Origin: Sycon ciliatum
Lineage: Eukaryota > Porifera > Calcarea > Leucosolenida > Sycettidae
NCBI RefSeq assembly: GCF_964019385.1
Contig: NC_088644.1
Coordinates: 15,876,131 to 15,940,130, forward strand
DNA length: 64,000 nt
Direction of reading: 5' to 3'
The notes under the pieces were generated by a model. The model worked only from the letters and a program-made list of their open reading frames with translations. It searched no databases and was not told the origin of the DNA. The position numbers and the translations under genes are program-made. Positions 17,725-29,282 of the stretch are shown one piece after another; the stretch's first letter is position 1; every line of letters starts with the position of its first letter.

Positions 17725-19197
17725 CCAGTGCAATCTACTTGAGTACAACAAGTTTGTTCAACTGCAAGAAGCCACCGCCGTCAGGGCAGGCCACCAATCC
17801 CTCACTTCATCGCACTAGGCGTCCACTGTACATATCCAGACAGGAATACCCATTCAAACGGACATATGACGCGCTGAAAGTCACAGGACGGGCTAAACGA
17901 CTTACGTCAACGGAGCAGCACGCTCGTTCGAATGCTGTTCCTAGCACTACTGGAGCTGCGGCTTTGTGTGCTGAAGGAGGATGCGTATTTCTGATTGCCC
18001 AGGCTTGGTCTGAGTTCATCTGTGCTGGCATTAGCGACCATATCATGCATGACGATCAACAATGCGAGGTAAAGAGGCGCATGCAGCGATTTGCAAGTGC
18101 TAGTGCCGGTATCCGGTCAATTAATTCTGTTAGCACATGATGATGCCCTTTGATGATGCCCTTTGTCACCTATCCGTATCGCGCACACAGATAATAGTAG
18201 AGACAAAGAGATGTGATCATTCGTTGCGACTTTGCAGCGAATGATCAGCTGTGCGGATGTGGCCATTCAATGATAGAGTCTACCCCACGCAGTCCCACAT
18301 CTTTATAGTCCTGTCAGAACATCCAGGGCTGTACTAGTAACTACTGTACGGACTCCGCAGTGACCTTTTTACTTTGTACCTCCTGTTGCTCCAATCATGC
18401 CAACAGTACGTTGTCATCTCATTCCTCAGATGGTGACCTGACAGCTGATAGTCTGGCACCACTATCTGTCTGGCACAAAGCTCTAACCCCTCGATACTGC
18501 AAATCCATTGTGTACATGTAACAATTTGTACAGCCTCCCCATCCCATTTCTGAGTATTCGTGGAGTCATTTCATTAGCGACACAGGTTGTGCATGCATGT
18601 AGCAATTGCACCGCTGCTATCATAATTATTTAGGCTATTTTTTACAATAATTTAATTTGTTTCAATTCGCTTCCATGTAATTGGGCGACACTGCCCGTTT
18701 GGTTCTGCGAATTCAATATACATACCTACCAACTATACATACCTACCAACTATCCCAGTGATATTCAGTCATTCAGGTAGTAGTTACCTGTGGATAATCT
18801 GCAAGGAGCCGGCTAGGATCTAGAAGAATATAGTGGACGATATACACTCGTACATCACAGAAAATGTACACAAAGTCATACATCCTGCTGAGAGCCAGGC
18901 CATCCTGATCCGCGTACATACATGTAATTCAAATCATGGGGTAATTGTAGTATTCGTTATCTTGAGTGAGTTGCAATTGTGTGTGTAATTGTGGTAATTT
19001 ACATCTTTAATGCCAACCCAGAACTGGCAGAAGGCACCTGACAGAGACATGCTACATTGTAATACGGAAGCTAACAAATAATTACCAGCATTGCGTGTGC
19101 AAGGACATGAACTAGTGGCACTAACGAAACTATAATGGTTTAGATTCAAACTCATTAACTTTGGAATAGGTCACACACTGAAAAATCTGGCCAGCTA
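17725..19197. other. Upstream flank of paralog 3 and spacer
   Basis: Contains the end of segmental copy 2 (to about 18490), a repeated block at 18615-18720 and short CATACCTACCAACTAT repeats. No supported ORF. Confidence 0.5.
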
Positions 19198-20043
19198 TCA
19201 ACAGCTTCGACTCTTGATGGCCTTGATATTTGCCTCTAGCTGGGCAACTTGAAAATCCACACCAGCTTCAGACTTGATCTCTGTGTCCTTGTTGTCCCAC
19301 GTTTTAACAGTGGAGAGAAAAGCTTCCGATGCCTCCAAGAATGCATCCTTCGCCTTTCTGAGAGCCTCCTCAATTTTGCGACTATTGGTATTTGTCTTTT
19401 TCGCCACACCTGCCAAGTTAATCATCGATGGCTGAATCGCAGCCAGAAATCCTTCCACCGCCTTGTTCATTTCAGCACTGAAAGCAACCCCCTCGGAGCA
19501 ACTGCTGCCATCAGGTAGCGTACACAACTTTCTGAGTTTTCCAGTCTTGATGGCCGCCGTGGTCTGTTCATTCCATGTTTTCATATTTGCCTTGGCGTCT
19601 CTAATGGCGCTCTGCAGAAGCGACAGCATCGGTCGGGTTCCTTCTTTAGTACGATGCAAGCCGTCGACAACAACAATGGTATCACTAAGTAACTCCTCGA
19701 TCATAGACACAGCAATCATGGCCTTCAACACTTTCCTGACCATTACAGTGGCATCGGTTTGGCTTTCGCCTGCTGTCTCTGTACCAGCCGTTGCTTGTAG
19801 AACAGCCTTCTGCCCAGCGTGCTGGCCTGATTTTGCAGCCGTCTTCGCAGCCATCTTGGCCACCATCCTACCAGCCTGCTCTGCAGATCCCTCTATCTGA
19901 TCTAGCGCAGTGGACATGGTCGTCATGTCTCTGGCTTCTGAAGGACAATCCGAGGCAGCACTTGCAGCTGTACTGGTGCTCACTGATGTCTCGTCCTGAA
20001 CTGCACTGGCCGCGAAAGGAACTGTGTGCCTTTCTTGCTCCAT
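19198..20043 (-). CDS. Divergent NMKTWN-family protein, paralog 4
   Basis: Intronless 281-aa member and the most divergent one. It starts at a true ATG (20043) with MEQERHTVPF, so it lacks the Met-Gly start and the long Ala/Glu helix. The first 100 residues are Ser/Thr/Ala-rich, then AEQAGRMVAKMAAKTAAKSG. The C-terminal domain is clearly the family type: NMKTWNEQTTAAIKTGKL, FSAEMNKAV, KDAFLEASEAFLSTVKTWD and QLEANIKAIKSRSC. It carries extra Cys residues (LCTLPDGSSCSEG and the terminal Cys) not seen in the relatives. No clear TATA box lies upstream. A replaced N-terminus suggests a different location or partner; this is inference. Confidence 0.75.
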   Translation of the reverse strand: MEQERHTVPFAASAVQDETSVSTSTAASAASDCPSEARDMTTMSTALDQIEGSAEQAGRMVAKMAAKTAAKSGQHAGQKAVLQATAGTETAGESQTDATVMVRKVLKAMIAVSMIEELLSDTIVVVDGLHRTKEGTRPMLSLLQSAIRDAKANMKTWNEQTTAAIKTGKLRKLCTLPDGSSCSEGVAFSAEMNKAVEGFLAAIQPSMINLAGVAKKTNTNSRKIEEALRKAKDAFLEASEAFLSTVKTWDNKDTEIKSEAGVDFQVAQLEANIKAIKSRSC

Positions 20044-21329
20044 ATCGCCACCACTCTGGCCTCAGCCCCGTGAGAGTGGAACAGCTGCTGTTACAGAACT
20101 GCTGTTTACTGTACAATGTAGATACGGTATGTAGTTAGCAGTGTCAGGAGCCAGGACTGTCACTGTACTATTGTCAGAGGAGAGGAGTACTCTTTAGCAG
20201 TGAGCAGAGATACTAACGTTATGCGTCTATGGAGCAGGAAGTGAGGTGGTTTGCCCAACAGAACAAGTACTAGCAGAATGATAATCTAACGCACTTATTG
20301 CCTTATTGCTCGTAATGAAATTACCAGTTATGAACAGTACATAATGATTGCATCTCTTGCATGTTGCGTTGCGGGGACCAGTACGAACAGTCACCACGCA
20401 ATAACTGTTTATAATGGCAAGTCCACTCAGATGAGGGGGCATCGCAGAAAATAATGTACTGACGCATTCAACTCTTCACGTTATTGTTCACTTACTCCTA
20501 GACCTAGAATGAGATCCTGGAAGTGCAAGGCTGCAGCTGCAGTCTTAGAGTTGTAGCAGCATTCACGTGTCAACCAGTCAGACATTGAGCGAACATTGTA
20601 CGTCAACGTCACGTCAGTTCATATCTAGTACAGTAGTTCGTACAATCTCGGCCAGGGCCTAGGCCAGGGAGGCTAGGGTATGCCAGTCACAATGGGTCTG
20701 CCAGTCGTCACGACGTCAGATCAGGCACACATGTCATTGTCAGCTAGGCTTTGTTATCAAAACACACACACACATCAGAAGAGCGGTACGCAGTGCAGGT
20801 GCAGAGTATTGAGCATTGTGTTTAGACTGCTTGGACTAAAGAGTAAAGACTATCAGTCGTGTTGTGCATGCCTGAATCATTTGCTGAATGATGAATTAAT
20901 TATTAAAATTTATTATTAAAATTTTTCTGGTGTGTGTGGGCGATGTGCATGTGCCAGGAACTGAATCATTACGTCACTATCATTAAGAACTACACTGTAC
21001 AGTCAGTGTATCAATATGAACTACGCCGGTGTACCATGGTGTAGACCTACAGTGTATTATTATGAACTACATGTACATACAGTGTACAATCATGTAGATT
21101 ATTTCCGGTGTCTGTTAGGCAGGCCATGATCGGTTGACCCTGGCCTGGACTGTACTGTAGTCAGTGTAGATCAACATGTGCGATTGCAGGTCACTGGACG
21201 AGGCATGATGAGAATACAATTTATTGCATGTCACGTGAGGGTTGCCTGTACTACAGCCAATGAGCGCTCTTGCTCAGCTGTCTGTATTTCTCGGTATTGC
21301 CCGCTCAGTTACATGTACTCGCAGGCGGA
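20044..21329. other. Intergenic, no gene recognised
   Basis: Short frames only. Contains AT-rich direct repeats (TATTATTAAAATTT) near 20895-20925 and several TACAGTGTA/TACATGTAC motifs. Confidence 0.45.
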
Positions 21330-21787
21330 CTGTTGTTGTTGTTGTAGTTGAAATTTTATTTTGTATCGCAGACCAAACGGGCAATGGTGCCCAATATTAT
21401 GATGGCGATAAAGTAACGGCCAAGAGCCAAGGATACAACAAGGAAGCCTCCACGAAAGAGAGAAAAACACAGAAAACACCGACTGCAAATACTCAAAAAA
21501 AAGAGAAAGGGAAAAAAAGACAAACATAACGAAAAAAATAAAAGCACAGTAGAGTCACAGTTGAGTCACGACTCCAAGTCCAAGCCTACAATGTAGATGC
21601 TGGCTAGCCATAAAATAAACCTTAAAAAGTCTCTTGAATGAGATCTATGGCAGGCGAGGAACGTGAACTCTTGGGGCAGGGCGTTCCATAATCTAACAGC
21701 AGAAACGAGCGGCCGACAGTCACCAGAGACTCGCCTGGTTGCAGGGACAACATACGCATTTGGATCATTGATCCGAGTGACTGTCAT
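21330..21787 (-). pseudogene. LINE 3' end fragment
   Basis: A minus-strand frame at 21566-21787 contains RLWNALPQEF followed by a FLRF..W element. This is the C-terminal signature seen after the RT domain in many Jockey/CR1-type LINEs. The sequence runs into an A-rich 3' UTR and ends in a (CAA)n tail at about 21330-21345. The RT core is missing, so this is a 5'-truncated copy. Confidence 0.6.
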
Positions 21788-22466
21788 TTTGGTACTTTGT
21801 GGTTCGTGATCAGATCAAGTGTCTACTGTTCGGAGTTTCAAATTTGAAACACAAAACAGCAACTTGATCTGACTACAAACTACAAAGCACGAGAATGACA
21901 GACCACACACGCGCGCATGTACATGCAAGTGAGCGGACAATAACTTACTTGTTCCAGCCACCTGAACCAGCCGCCTCAGCAGGTGAATGCAACCCTGACA
22001 TCGATGTCGATGCGTTGATGAGCAGCCGACGAACTACTTTCTCTCCATTTTCTGGAATGTTTTGAGTCAAGCATGCAATAAATGATTTACTGCGCCTCGT
22101 ACTTACTCGTAGATCTACGTGGCTGACGCCGTTCGGCGCGGTCATGTATCAGCCGGTATAGGGCTTGAAAGTGCTACGTCACAGCATAGCAACAATTTCA
22201 AAAATTCAAAACCTGGATCCACTTGGATCCAGTTTTTGTATGGATCCAAGCACATTTCAAGCTGTCTTACCCACAGCATGGTGATGTAGCCAGTGAAACT
22301 GACTGATTTGCCTACTGGGGGCGGGGTTACAACTGGTGGCGAAATAAAAGTCACACCTACATGCGACATGAGTGGGTTGCTATGCACCCACATACTTAGG
22401 CAATAGCTAAGTCACACCTTAGTGGATCCAAAAATAGAAATCTGATGTCAACTTACTACTCCCTGG

Positions 22467-23957
22467 TAGGCCCCGGCGGATAATGCTAGCATTATATCTG
22501 GCATATTTAGCACTTTCTGGAAACTAGCATTGCACTAGCACAATCAGCAGGTTTTGCAGAAAACTAGCATATTCTTGCGAAAACTAGCATATTGTTGCAA
22601 AACATGGGATTTTCAACTGTGTTCGCATCCGAAAACACTGGTTCACTTCAAATCTTCACTCTACTACTTGAACTAACTAACTATTTACTTGTAGGAGATC
22701 TATGACTCTGGCTCGGAGTCTGGGCACAAGCGTTGGGAAAAAAATTGTGATGGGTGTAGATCTACATGAGAAGCCGGTTAGAATGGGAGCGTTTTGTTTC
22801 CACCGTCGTTTGCCGCTTATTATTCTTTGTTAGCTGATGAAGAACACACGTCATGGCTATGTCCGAGCAAGCAGCCAGAGACATTGTTGATCTAGTAAGC
22901 AGTACCGATGATCGCTTTGATTCCGAGTTTGACGATGACGGCACCTCAGAATCAGAGTCCGAAGAGGACGAGGTCAGGACAGCGTGTGAACGTCTTCCCG
23001 AACCAGCCAGAGTAGCGATTCCCGAAAACGATCTTTCCAGAGAAGTGGGAAAGAGTCCGTTTACCAGTAGAAGTTCCACATTGACACCTTGTGGCAGCGT
23101 CCACCATCGCGTGCAGCAATTTCCAGGGGAATATTTGACCGTGTCCAGTGGGAAGATTTACTGCAGTGCTTGCAGCCAGACAGTTCAACCGAAGAACAGC
23201 ATTGTGAAATCACACATTTCGAGCCAAATCACAAGACGGCCAAAGAGCGAAAGTCACGAGCCCAGCTACACCAGCAAGCGCTAACAGCTTCGTGGGAGAA
23301 GTACACTACAGACCATAAGAAGGAGCTGCCAGGAACAGGGCTATCTGGTGATGTAGCCAATGATGTCCTCATTCGAAGAGCCAACTTCGAGTCTTTCCTC
23401 AAAGCAGGTGTGCCTCTGAGTAAGATAGACCACCTTCGTCCGTTGCTTGAAAGCAACCACTGTCGCATGACGTACAGCACTCACATGGCACATCTGGTGC
23501 CATTCCTGTTGCAGAATGAGCAGTCTACCATGAAGAAAGAGATTGCATCTGCAGCTCATCTCACCGTTATTTTTGATGGTACTTCACGCCTTGGTGAGGC
23601 ACTTGCTGTTGTCCTCCGCTACGTCGATGGCGATTTCAACATACACCAACGCCTTGTACGTTTCTCTGTACTGTCCAAAAGCCTAGCTGGTACCGAACTA
23701 GCTCGAGAGCTCATCACAGTTTTGTCAACACAGCTGCAAGCTTCAAGCCACACGGTTCTTGCCTTGGTCCCAGACTGTGCAGCTGTTAATGGTGTTGCTG
23801 TTAGGGTTGAAACAGATCTTTTTGACCCCATATAAAGTGGCATTAAATTGAGCATAACGAGCATAATGAGCATTAAAACTAGCATAATGTGCCACTTTTA
23901 CTAGCAGTGCTAGTAGCATAATTGCCGAAAATAACTAGCATTATCCGCCGGGGCCTA
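22467..23957. mobile_element. hAT transposon with 8-bp TSD, 1491 bp
   Basis: The terminal inverted repeats start TAGGCCCCGGCGGATAATGC, and both flanks are the perfect 8-bp duplication CTCCCTGG (22459-22466 and 23958-23965). Internal CTAGCATTAT/CTAGCATA repeats cluster at both ends. It carries a broken transposase. The length is too short for a full hAT element, so it is an internally deleted copy. Confidence 0.93.
22853..23835 (+). pseudogene. hAT transposase, CGGBP1-like N-terminal half, frameshifted
   Basis: The first frame (22853-23284) gives an acidic N-terminus and a BED/CGGBP1-type finger: VSSGKIYCSACSQTV, then KNSIVKSHISS. The coding then continues in another frame (to 23835) with FESFLKAGVPLSKIDHLRPLL and VIFDGTSRLGEALAVVLRY, the region of the first transposase Asp, and RLVRFSVLSKSLAG. 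The frame change lies near 23220-23240. The C-terminal dimerisation domain is absent. CGGBP1 itself derives from a hAT transposase, which fits. It is not functional as it stands. Confidence 0.8.
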
Positions 23958-24335
23958 CTCCCTGGCCGTTTTGACGTCATCACTTTCAAGCCCAATTGTA
24001 CTCGTTTGTACTCGTGCAGTAAATCACACTGTACACTGTACATGTACAGTGTACAGTGTAGAGTGTATTTTTTCATTTTTTTATCGAACGCACGCAGACT
24101 CCAACGAAACCCCTATAAGGCTATAGCCTGCCACATACATGTCGAACAATAATAGAAAAGCTGACACGATCGCTTTTCTAAATCTGCAATCACCAATCGT
24201 GATCTCTGTTACTCTGTGCTGCAAGCAAACGGCAACTGTACAGTCTGTAATTGGGGTATTATAGAATGCATTTCCGGGTTCATTGGTGAAACGAAATGGA
24301 ATTTTCAAATCAAGGTTTCACAGTACATCACGATT

Positions 24336-24798
24336 AGCCCTTTCCCCAAAGCCAAAGGTGCTCGCTCTTTTCTTCGCCCTTTTTTGGCCCTTTTTGGAAA
24401 AGCCCGTTTCTTTCGCCCTTTATTGCGTTTTTTTGGTGTCGCCCTTTTTGAGCTTTTTTAGCTGAAAAAGTGCTAAAATCTCTTTTCTCATGCATGCGAT
24501 CACAGTTTCCGAGTGCTCGATGGGCCTTGGCACGCCGCTTTTTTGGGGCAACAAGTTGGTGAAGCTTGTACCGGGTGTACACAATGCTGTAAAAAGTGGG
24601 TTTTTAAAACTTTACTTCCTGTTTTGCCTTTCGTGGACCCATAAATGGAAGAGTGCGTATTCATTTTTTCAGCTTGGGTTCATATCTGAACATGTATCAT
24701 GGCTATGCTTCACTGAAAAAAGAGCACTTTTGCAGCATATTTTGAGGGACGCGAAAAGCACTAAGTGCGAATTAAAAGAGCACCTTTGGGAAAGGGCT
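24336..24798. mobile_element. MITE-like element, 463 bp
   Basis: Ends AGCCCTTTCCC...AAAGGTGCTC and GAGCACCTTTGGGAAAGGGCT are inverted copies. Part of it (GGGCGAAAGAAACGGGCTTTT) also occurs inverted at 52485-52560 within the hAT element there. No reliable target-site duplication. Confidence 0.6.
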
Positions 24799-25298
24799 GA
24801 TCACGTGACACCGACAGGAGAAAGCTGGAGTGCGGAGACATCAGCAGACAAGCGAGAATAGTGACGAACAAAATGCTGAAATCTTGGTTGGGACAAATCA
24901 GACGTTCAGTATTTCCCCCAACTCTCTTTCGCATCTCCAGTAAACAGTCTCGTTTCTTCCTCTCTTGTCTTGCACGTAGGCATAACCATCCTTGACTAGT
25001 TAGGGTTTGCCTCACAAAATTCGGCCAGTAAAATCGGGATACTAGTAAGCGTCCATGATTGAGTCACTGGGAAAAAAAAGTAAAATAAAGGATTCCGCAC
25101 CCAAAGCTTACAGCTCTTCAGTGAAATTCGGCGACAGGGTCGGCGTTAACAATATAACTTCGTCGAAATGTACTCGCCGAATGTGTTATTCGGCGAAAAA
25201 ATCAAGCTGCGAAACAGCACAGTCGCGAAATGTCATTCGATGCATTGACCACCTTGAAATGTCTGGCAACAAAATGTCACGCGCCTAACTGACCGGAT
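24799..25298. other. No gene recognised
   Basis: Short frames without family resemblance. Confidence 0.4.
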
Positions 25299-26258
25299 AT
25301 CAATCTTATTATTATTATTATTATTATTATTTTTTCTTATTTTGTTAGGGATTTCCCAACAGGCAATGTTGCCTTTTTACTGGGAACCCTAAATGAGACT
25401 TTGTGTGAGCGCGAAACAAAGCAGGCGACTCGGCCAGGCGACAAGATGGAGGCAGCGCATTCCACCTGTCGGCACCAAGATACGCAATGGAATGGAAACC
25501 ATACCGGGAGTGGCAGGCAGGCAAGACAAGAGCAGCTGTAGCTTGGCCCCGAGTTGTGGCAGCAGAATGTGGGCCAGTGCAGCGGGGAGTGAATAGGAGG
25601 CTGAGAAGTGGGCTAGATAAACCATGCAGACAGCGAAAGACAAAGACGTATTGCTTGAAATTTAAGCGTTGCTCTAGTGTGTAGATCTTGGTGTAAGCGT
25701 ACAGGGTCTCAGTGGGAGTTCTGCGGTCAAGGGCAAATATTCTTTTAAGACTAGTACGGCTGGCTGTGATCAGCTGGTTGTATGAACGGTGAGATAGACA
25801 GTTAATGTAGGCAGAGCTAGCATACTCAAGGGTGGATTGAATAATAGATAGATAGAAAAGACGACGCGCTCTGTGGTTCAGGTTCTGCCTGGCATGCTTG
25901 TAGGCTCCGACCTTCTGCTTGACGGCAATGCAAACTCGCTCTACTTGAGCATCGAATGCCAAGTGCTCATCCACAATGAGGCCCAGGTATTTGGCTGTGT
26001 GCGCAGGATAGAGAGTGGAGTTGCGGCATGATATGGACACAGTGGTGGGTAAGGGACTAGTTGGGCGACGTAGTAGAAGAAATTGTGTCTTATCAGGGTT
26101 AAGAACCAGTCCCTTCCCTGTAAGGTAGCTGTCCAGAGCAGCAAGGTCCGCCGTGAGACGCTCCAACACAGTATCACAGTCACTATGCCGGACATAAAAT
26201 GCAATATCATCGGCATAATCTTCATCTTGTTGAGAATGGCATAAAAAATCTGCCTCCG
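25299..26258 (-). pseudogene. 5'-truncated LINE reverse transcriptase (Jockey/CR1-like)
   Basis: The minus-strand frame from about 26258 to the stop at 25345 includes the RT motif YADDIAFYVRHSD, LNPDKTQFLLL, AKYLGLIVDE, LFYLSIIQSTLEYAS and the C-terminal DRWNALPPSC...FRAHTKSHL. The 3' end has an (AAT)n tail at about 25303-25331. The 5' side stops at a TAA near 26258 and is bounded by a Kolobok-like end at 26287. Palm motifs before YADD are missing, so it cannot be active. Confidence 0.85.
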
Positions 26259-26290
26259 ATTACCATGCAATCGGTATGCATTTGACTTAA

Positions 26291-27390
26291 AGGGGCAATC
26301 CGGCTTCATTTTCGACGCCGAGTTTTCGATGCCAAGACGAAGGTAGGTGAAAGAGAAGACCCCTCGAACAAGAACGAGTCTCCAGAAGCGATCGAGTCGA
26401 GCAGGAAGACGACTTTTGAATTTCGCCGAGCGAGCGCTGATGACGTAATGAGGGATTAGCTTGCCAGTGGAAATGCATCTGCGTACATACATTTCACATA
26501 CTTTTTGGCCAATTTTCAATCGAAGAGGAGGTTGTTTTCTATGTTCTCTCAACGTCGTGAGCGATCCCGTCTTCTATACCCTTCCAGGTACCCTCAAGGT
26601 CCTCCAGAGGAGAATTTATCTCCAGCGAAGCGTTGTTGATCCGCTAAATTCGTCTCGAGACATATTCACCCAGTGCAGTGCTGATAAAATTAATGTAGAA
26701 TGTTGAATCTGTGATAATTGTCGACGATGGAGAGAGAGGTTGATAGCCGCTGTCGCAGCGGAAGTGAAGCTGCTGGAAGTAACAACGGGGAGCTTGTTAG
26801 CATCACATGTGCATCCAGACTTCAAAGCAGCTTGACGGAATCGGGGAGTACTGACTATTTGTCTCGCCCTCAGTTTAGTGGATTTTATGACCAGAAAATT
26901 ATTCGATCAGGATCCCTTCTACAAGATGTGTAGTACAGGTGATTTCTGAACTTGACGATATGGAGACCGACCAGTGGACCTACCAACAACGTGTACCTGC
27001 AGGAAATTCACCCAAGGCTATTGCTATCCTCTTCAGTGGCTGTTGTTTTTCAGTAAAAATATGTTCACTTCTCTCAACATACTCCTGCATGGCAGCAAGA
27101 AGGTGCGCTATGGAATTCAACGCCACAAACTTCGCCCAGCTGTGGATGAAGCATGGTCAAGTCATGGCAGTACATATACTTGAAATAGATGAGAAATTGA
27201 AGTTCATTTGTGATGGGAAGTTTGACAGCCCCAGTGACCGAGTCAAGCATTGTCTTTTGCCGTGGCACAAATTGCTGAAGAATCCGAGATGGTGTTGGAA
27301 CTATGCACATGGATACTACCAGAAATAATGGTGGCATGAACCATTGTGGAATGGGACAGCTCACGGAGAATACTGGAATAGCTCAAGTAT
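26291..27390 (+). mobile_element. Kolobok-like transposon remnant, copy A
   Basis: The left end is TTAA followed by AGGGGCAATCCGG, matching the TTAA target and AGGGG-type ends of Kolobok elements. The first 560 bp match 35580-36140 in reverse orientation (copy B). A decayed transposase follows. I cannot find the right terminal repeat, so the right limit is approximate. Confidence 0.65.
26974..27328 (+). pseudogene. Decayed Kolobok-like transposase fragment
   Basis: Two overlapping frames supply consecutive parts of one protein: YGIQRHKLRPAVDEAWSSH, then after a frame change KLKFICDGKFDSPSDRVKHC. These resemble the Kolobok transposase stretch with a conserved (G)DG.(F/C)DSPG...KY. Spacing and order agree with that family as I know it. 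Frameshifts make it non-functional. Confidence 0.55.
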
Positions 27391-27514
27391 CTCTAAGTGA
27401 TTGTAAATCCTGTTGTGGCTGATAGCTTCGGCCTGCTGCGCCCGTCCATGTACAATGATGGGAACATGCATTTCTGTTTTCTTCGTATTTGCCGGCTACT
27501 GTACTGTGGTATTA

Positions 27515-27700
27515 CCGTATTTTTCGGAGTATAGTGCGCACCTTTGTATAACGCGCACCCCCAATCTTCATTGGGGGTGCGCACTTCAATCTTCATTGAA
27601 GTACATGCATTTCATATTCGGAGCATAGTGCGCACCTGCGATTTAGGGCCTAAAATAGCACATCTAAAGTGCGCACTATACTGTACTCCGGAAAATACGG
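27515..27700. mobile_element. 186-bp MITE with TA duplication
   Basis: Perfect-looking ends CCGTATTTT(T)CGGAGTATAG and CTCCGGAAAATACGG lie between TA dinucleotides (27513-27514 and 27701-27702). An internal hairpin GCGCACCCCCAAT...ATTGGGGGTGCGC is present. TA duplication suggests a Tc1/mariner-type origin. Confidence 0.8.
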
Positions 27701-27702
27701 TA

Positions 27703-28501
27703 CAGCTGCAGGTCCCTTATATAAAAAATATGTTCAACCCCCTCCCACATACCCACATTATAAATATGAACTAACAATTTCACTGTTGGACTCGCAGGCG
27801 GCTAGAGAGCAAAGGAAAGGACCAGGGAACGACAAGTAAATTAGTTACGCTATAATGTCCACGAACAATTTCACTGTATTTGAAATAATTTTGTTTGATA
27901 CCCTGAGAACTCTGAAACTTTGGAGCACTGTAGATTATATGTGGATACAACATTTATGGAAGGAAAAGTGGAATAATTTCTAACACATTGTTCAAATAAT
28001 TATAGCACTGAATTGTTGAGATTGTGAGTACATTCCAATCAGCACTCTACATATTTATAAGCGGTGGAAATCGTTAGGAATAGGTCATGAGTTGTCAGAG
28101 TGCTCCAGTATATGAGAGAATGTTTTGTTTGTCTAATCGACGGCTCGTTTGAAGCCAGAGTTGTTTGAACTTGTTTCAGTCGACTTGATTCTAGATAGTA
28201 GTCGAAGGAGTACTATGAAGTACACACCACACGTAGTCCGTAAGGTATCTCGTGAGAATTCTGTCAGTACACATCAGGTATCAGCTTGCAAAGATGGATC
28301 CTCTCTGTTTCTTGAAAGCCTGTATAATTGGACTGTGGCTCCAGCGATTCCCTTCTCAGAGCAGATACCATACCCAATACCGTCAATGCATATTGGACAG
28401 ACCTATATGCACAACAGAAATTGTGGAGAAAAATCTCTCAGCTCATGAAAATGTCAGTGAAGTTTGAACTGCCCTTGTTTGTGGCCATCAGTATAAGCCG
28501 G
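27703..28501. other. Spacer left of the LTR array
   Basis: No supported gene. A block with GCTATAATGTCCAC near 27850 recurs at about 58210. A 7-bp ATAAGCC at 28493-28499 recurs right of the array. Confidence 0.45.
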
Positions 28502-29036
28502 TGTAGTATCCCTGCTTTACAGTTTACGCATGACTAGTACTTTGCATGACTCTTAATATTACTCTTGTTACTACTTTCGGACAAGTCCTACATCATGATT
28601 CATGTACCTCACATATGATTTGATTACATCAGGAGTACCGCGCTTCTAGAAGATCATAGATCTTCCATGCGTGCTGCTGTCATCACTTCTAGTATCACTT
28701 CCTTTTAGTTACTAGTTGGTACAGTCATGACTCATGTACACATGTATGTCATGTTATTCCGGACTATTCCAGACCTTCCACGTCATATGCCCGATGAGTA
28801 ATGTTGCTGACTAAATTGCATAATATAGATATCTCATCTTCTAGAATACCTCGCTTAGTCATTATGTTAATGTTACGTAATGCTCACTTCATCTACGTGT
28901 ATAGCAATGATGCTCTAGGTTTACTTCTCCACTATTCTAGAACTTGTACTAGGAGGATGATTTCGTAATCACTGCAATGGCTTACTAAACTTACTTTCCT
29001 ACCGCCGCCTGCTTTGCTATACATACTTTGCTTGCC

Positions 29037-29044
29037 TATAAAAG
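29037..29044 (+). promoter_or_regulatory. LTR TATA box
   Basis: TATAAAAG in LTR 1, repeated in every array copy and in the solo LTR at 58.8 kb. The expected transcript start is about 30 bp downstream, giving an R/U5 of roughly 170 bp. Confidence 0.65.
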
Positions 29045-29237
29045 CTGCTGTGTTTCTCTGCCGAGCTGAGCTGAGAGCTGAGATCGGAGAGATCCGATAG
29101 AGATCAGAGAGAGAGCAAGTTCACTTTCACTTTGATATAAGATAACCTCCAGGCCGTGCCGGAGTAAGTTCTGATACGTTACTGTAGTTGACTGACTGTG
29201 GGTAGTAGCCTCCTAGCCTCGCCGACGCACGTTACAT

Positions 29238-29282
29238 TGGTGGCAGCGGTGGGATTCGAACCCACGCCTCCGGAGAGACTGG
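29238..29282 (-). other. 45-nt copy of tRNA-Leu 3' end including CCA (extended PBS)
   Basis: The minus strand reads CCAGTCTCTCCGGAGG, then CGTGGGTTCGAATCCCACCG, then CTGCCACCA. This is the anticodon-stem 3' side, variable arm, T arm and acceptor end of a tRNA-Leu plus the untemplated CCA. It starts one base after the LTR end, where a primer-binding site belongs, but is far longer than the usual 8-18 nt. Further copies: 30017-30061, 32243-32287, 33022-33066 and 33801-33845. Confidence 0.88.

Larger units (their letters stand above)
13270..18490. repeat. Segmental duplication, copy 2
   Basis: Collinear with 7090-11480 and longer because of two palindromic ribozyme-bearing insertions. It contains paralog 3. 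A further shared block follows each copy: 13120-13200 after the Penelope-like insertion and 18615-18720 (GGGCGACACTGCCCGTTTGG). Confidence 0.85.

Noticed and set aside
24336-24798. Target-site duplication ATCACG around the MITE
   Set aside because: The two words are at different distances from the terminal repeats, so they do not form a proper duplication.
29238-29282. tRNA-Leu gene
   Set aside because: Only the 3' part is present, with an encoded CCA and no 5' half or A-box; it sits at a primer-binding-site position.
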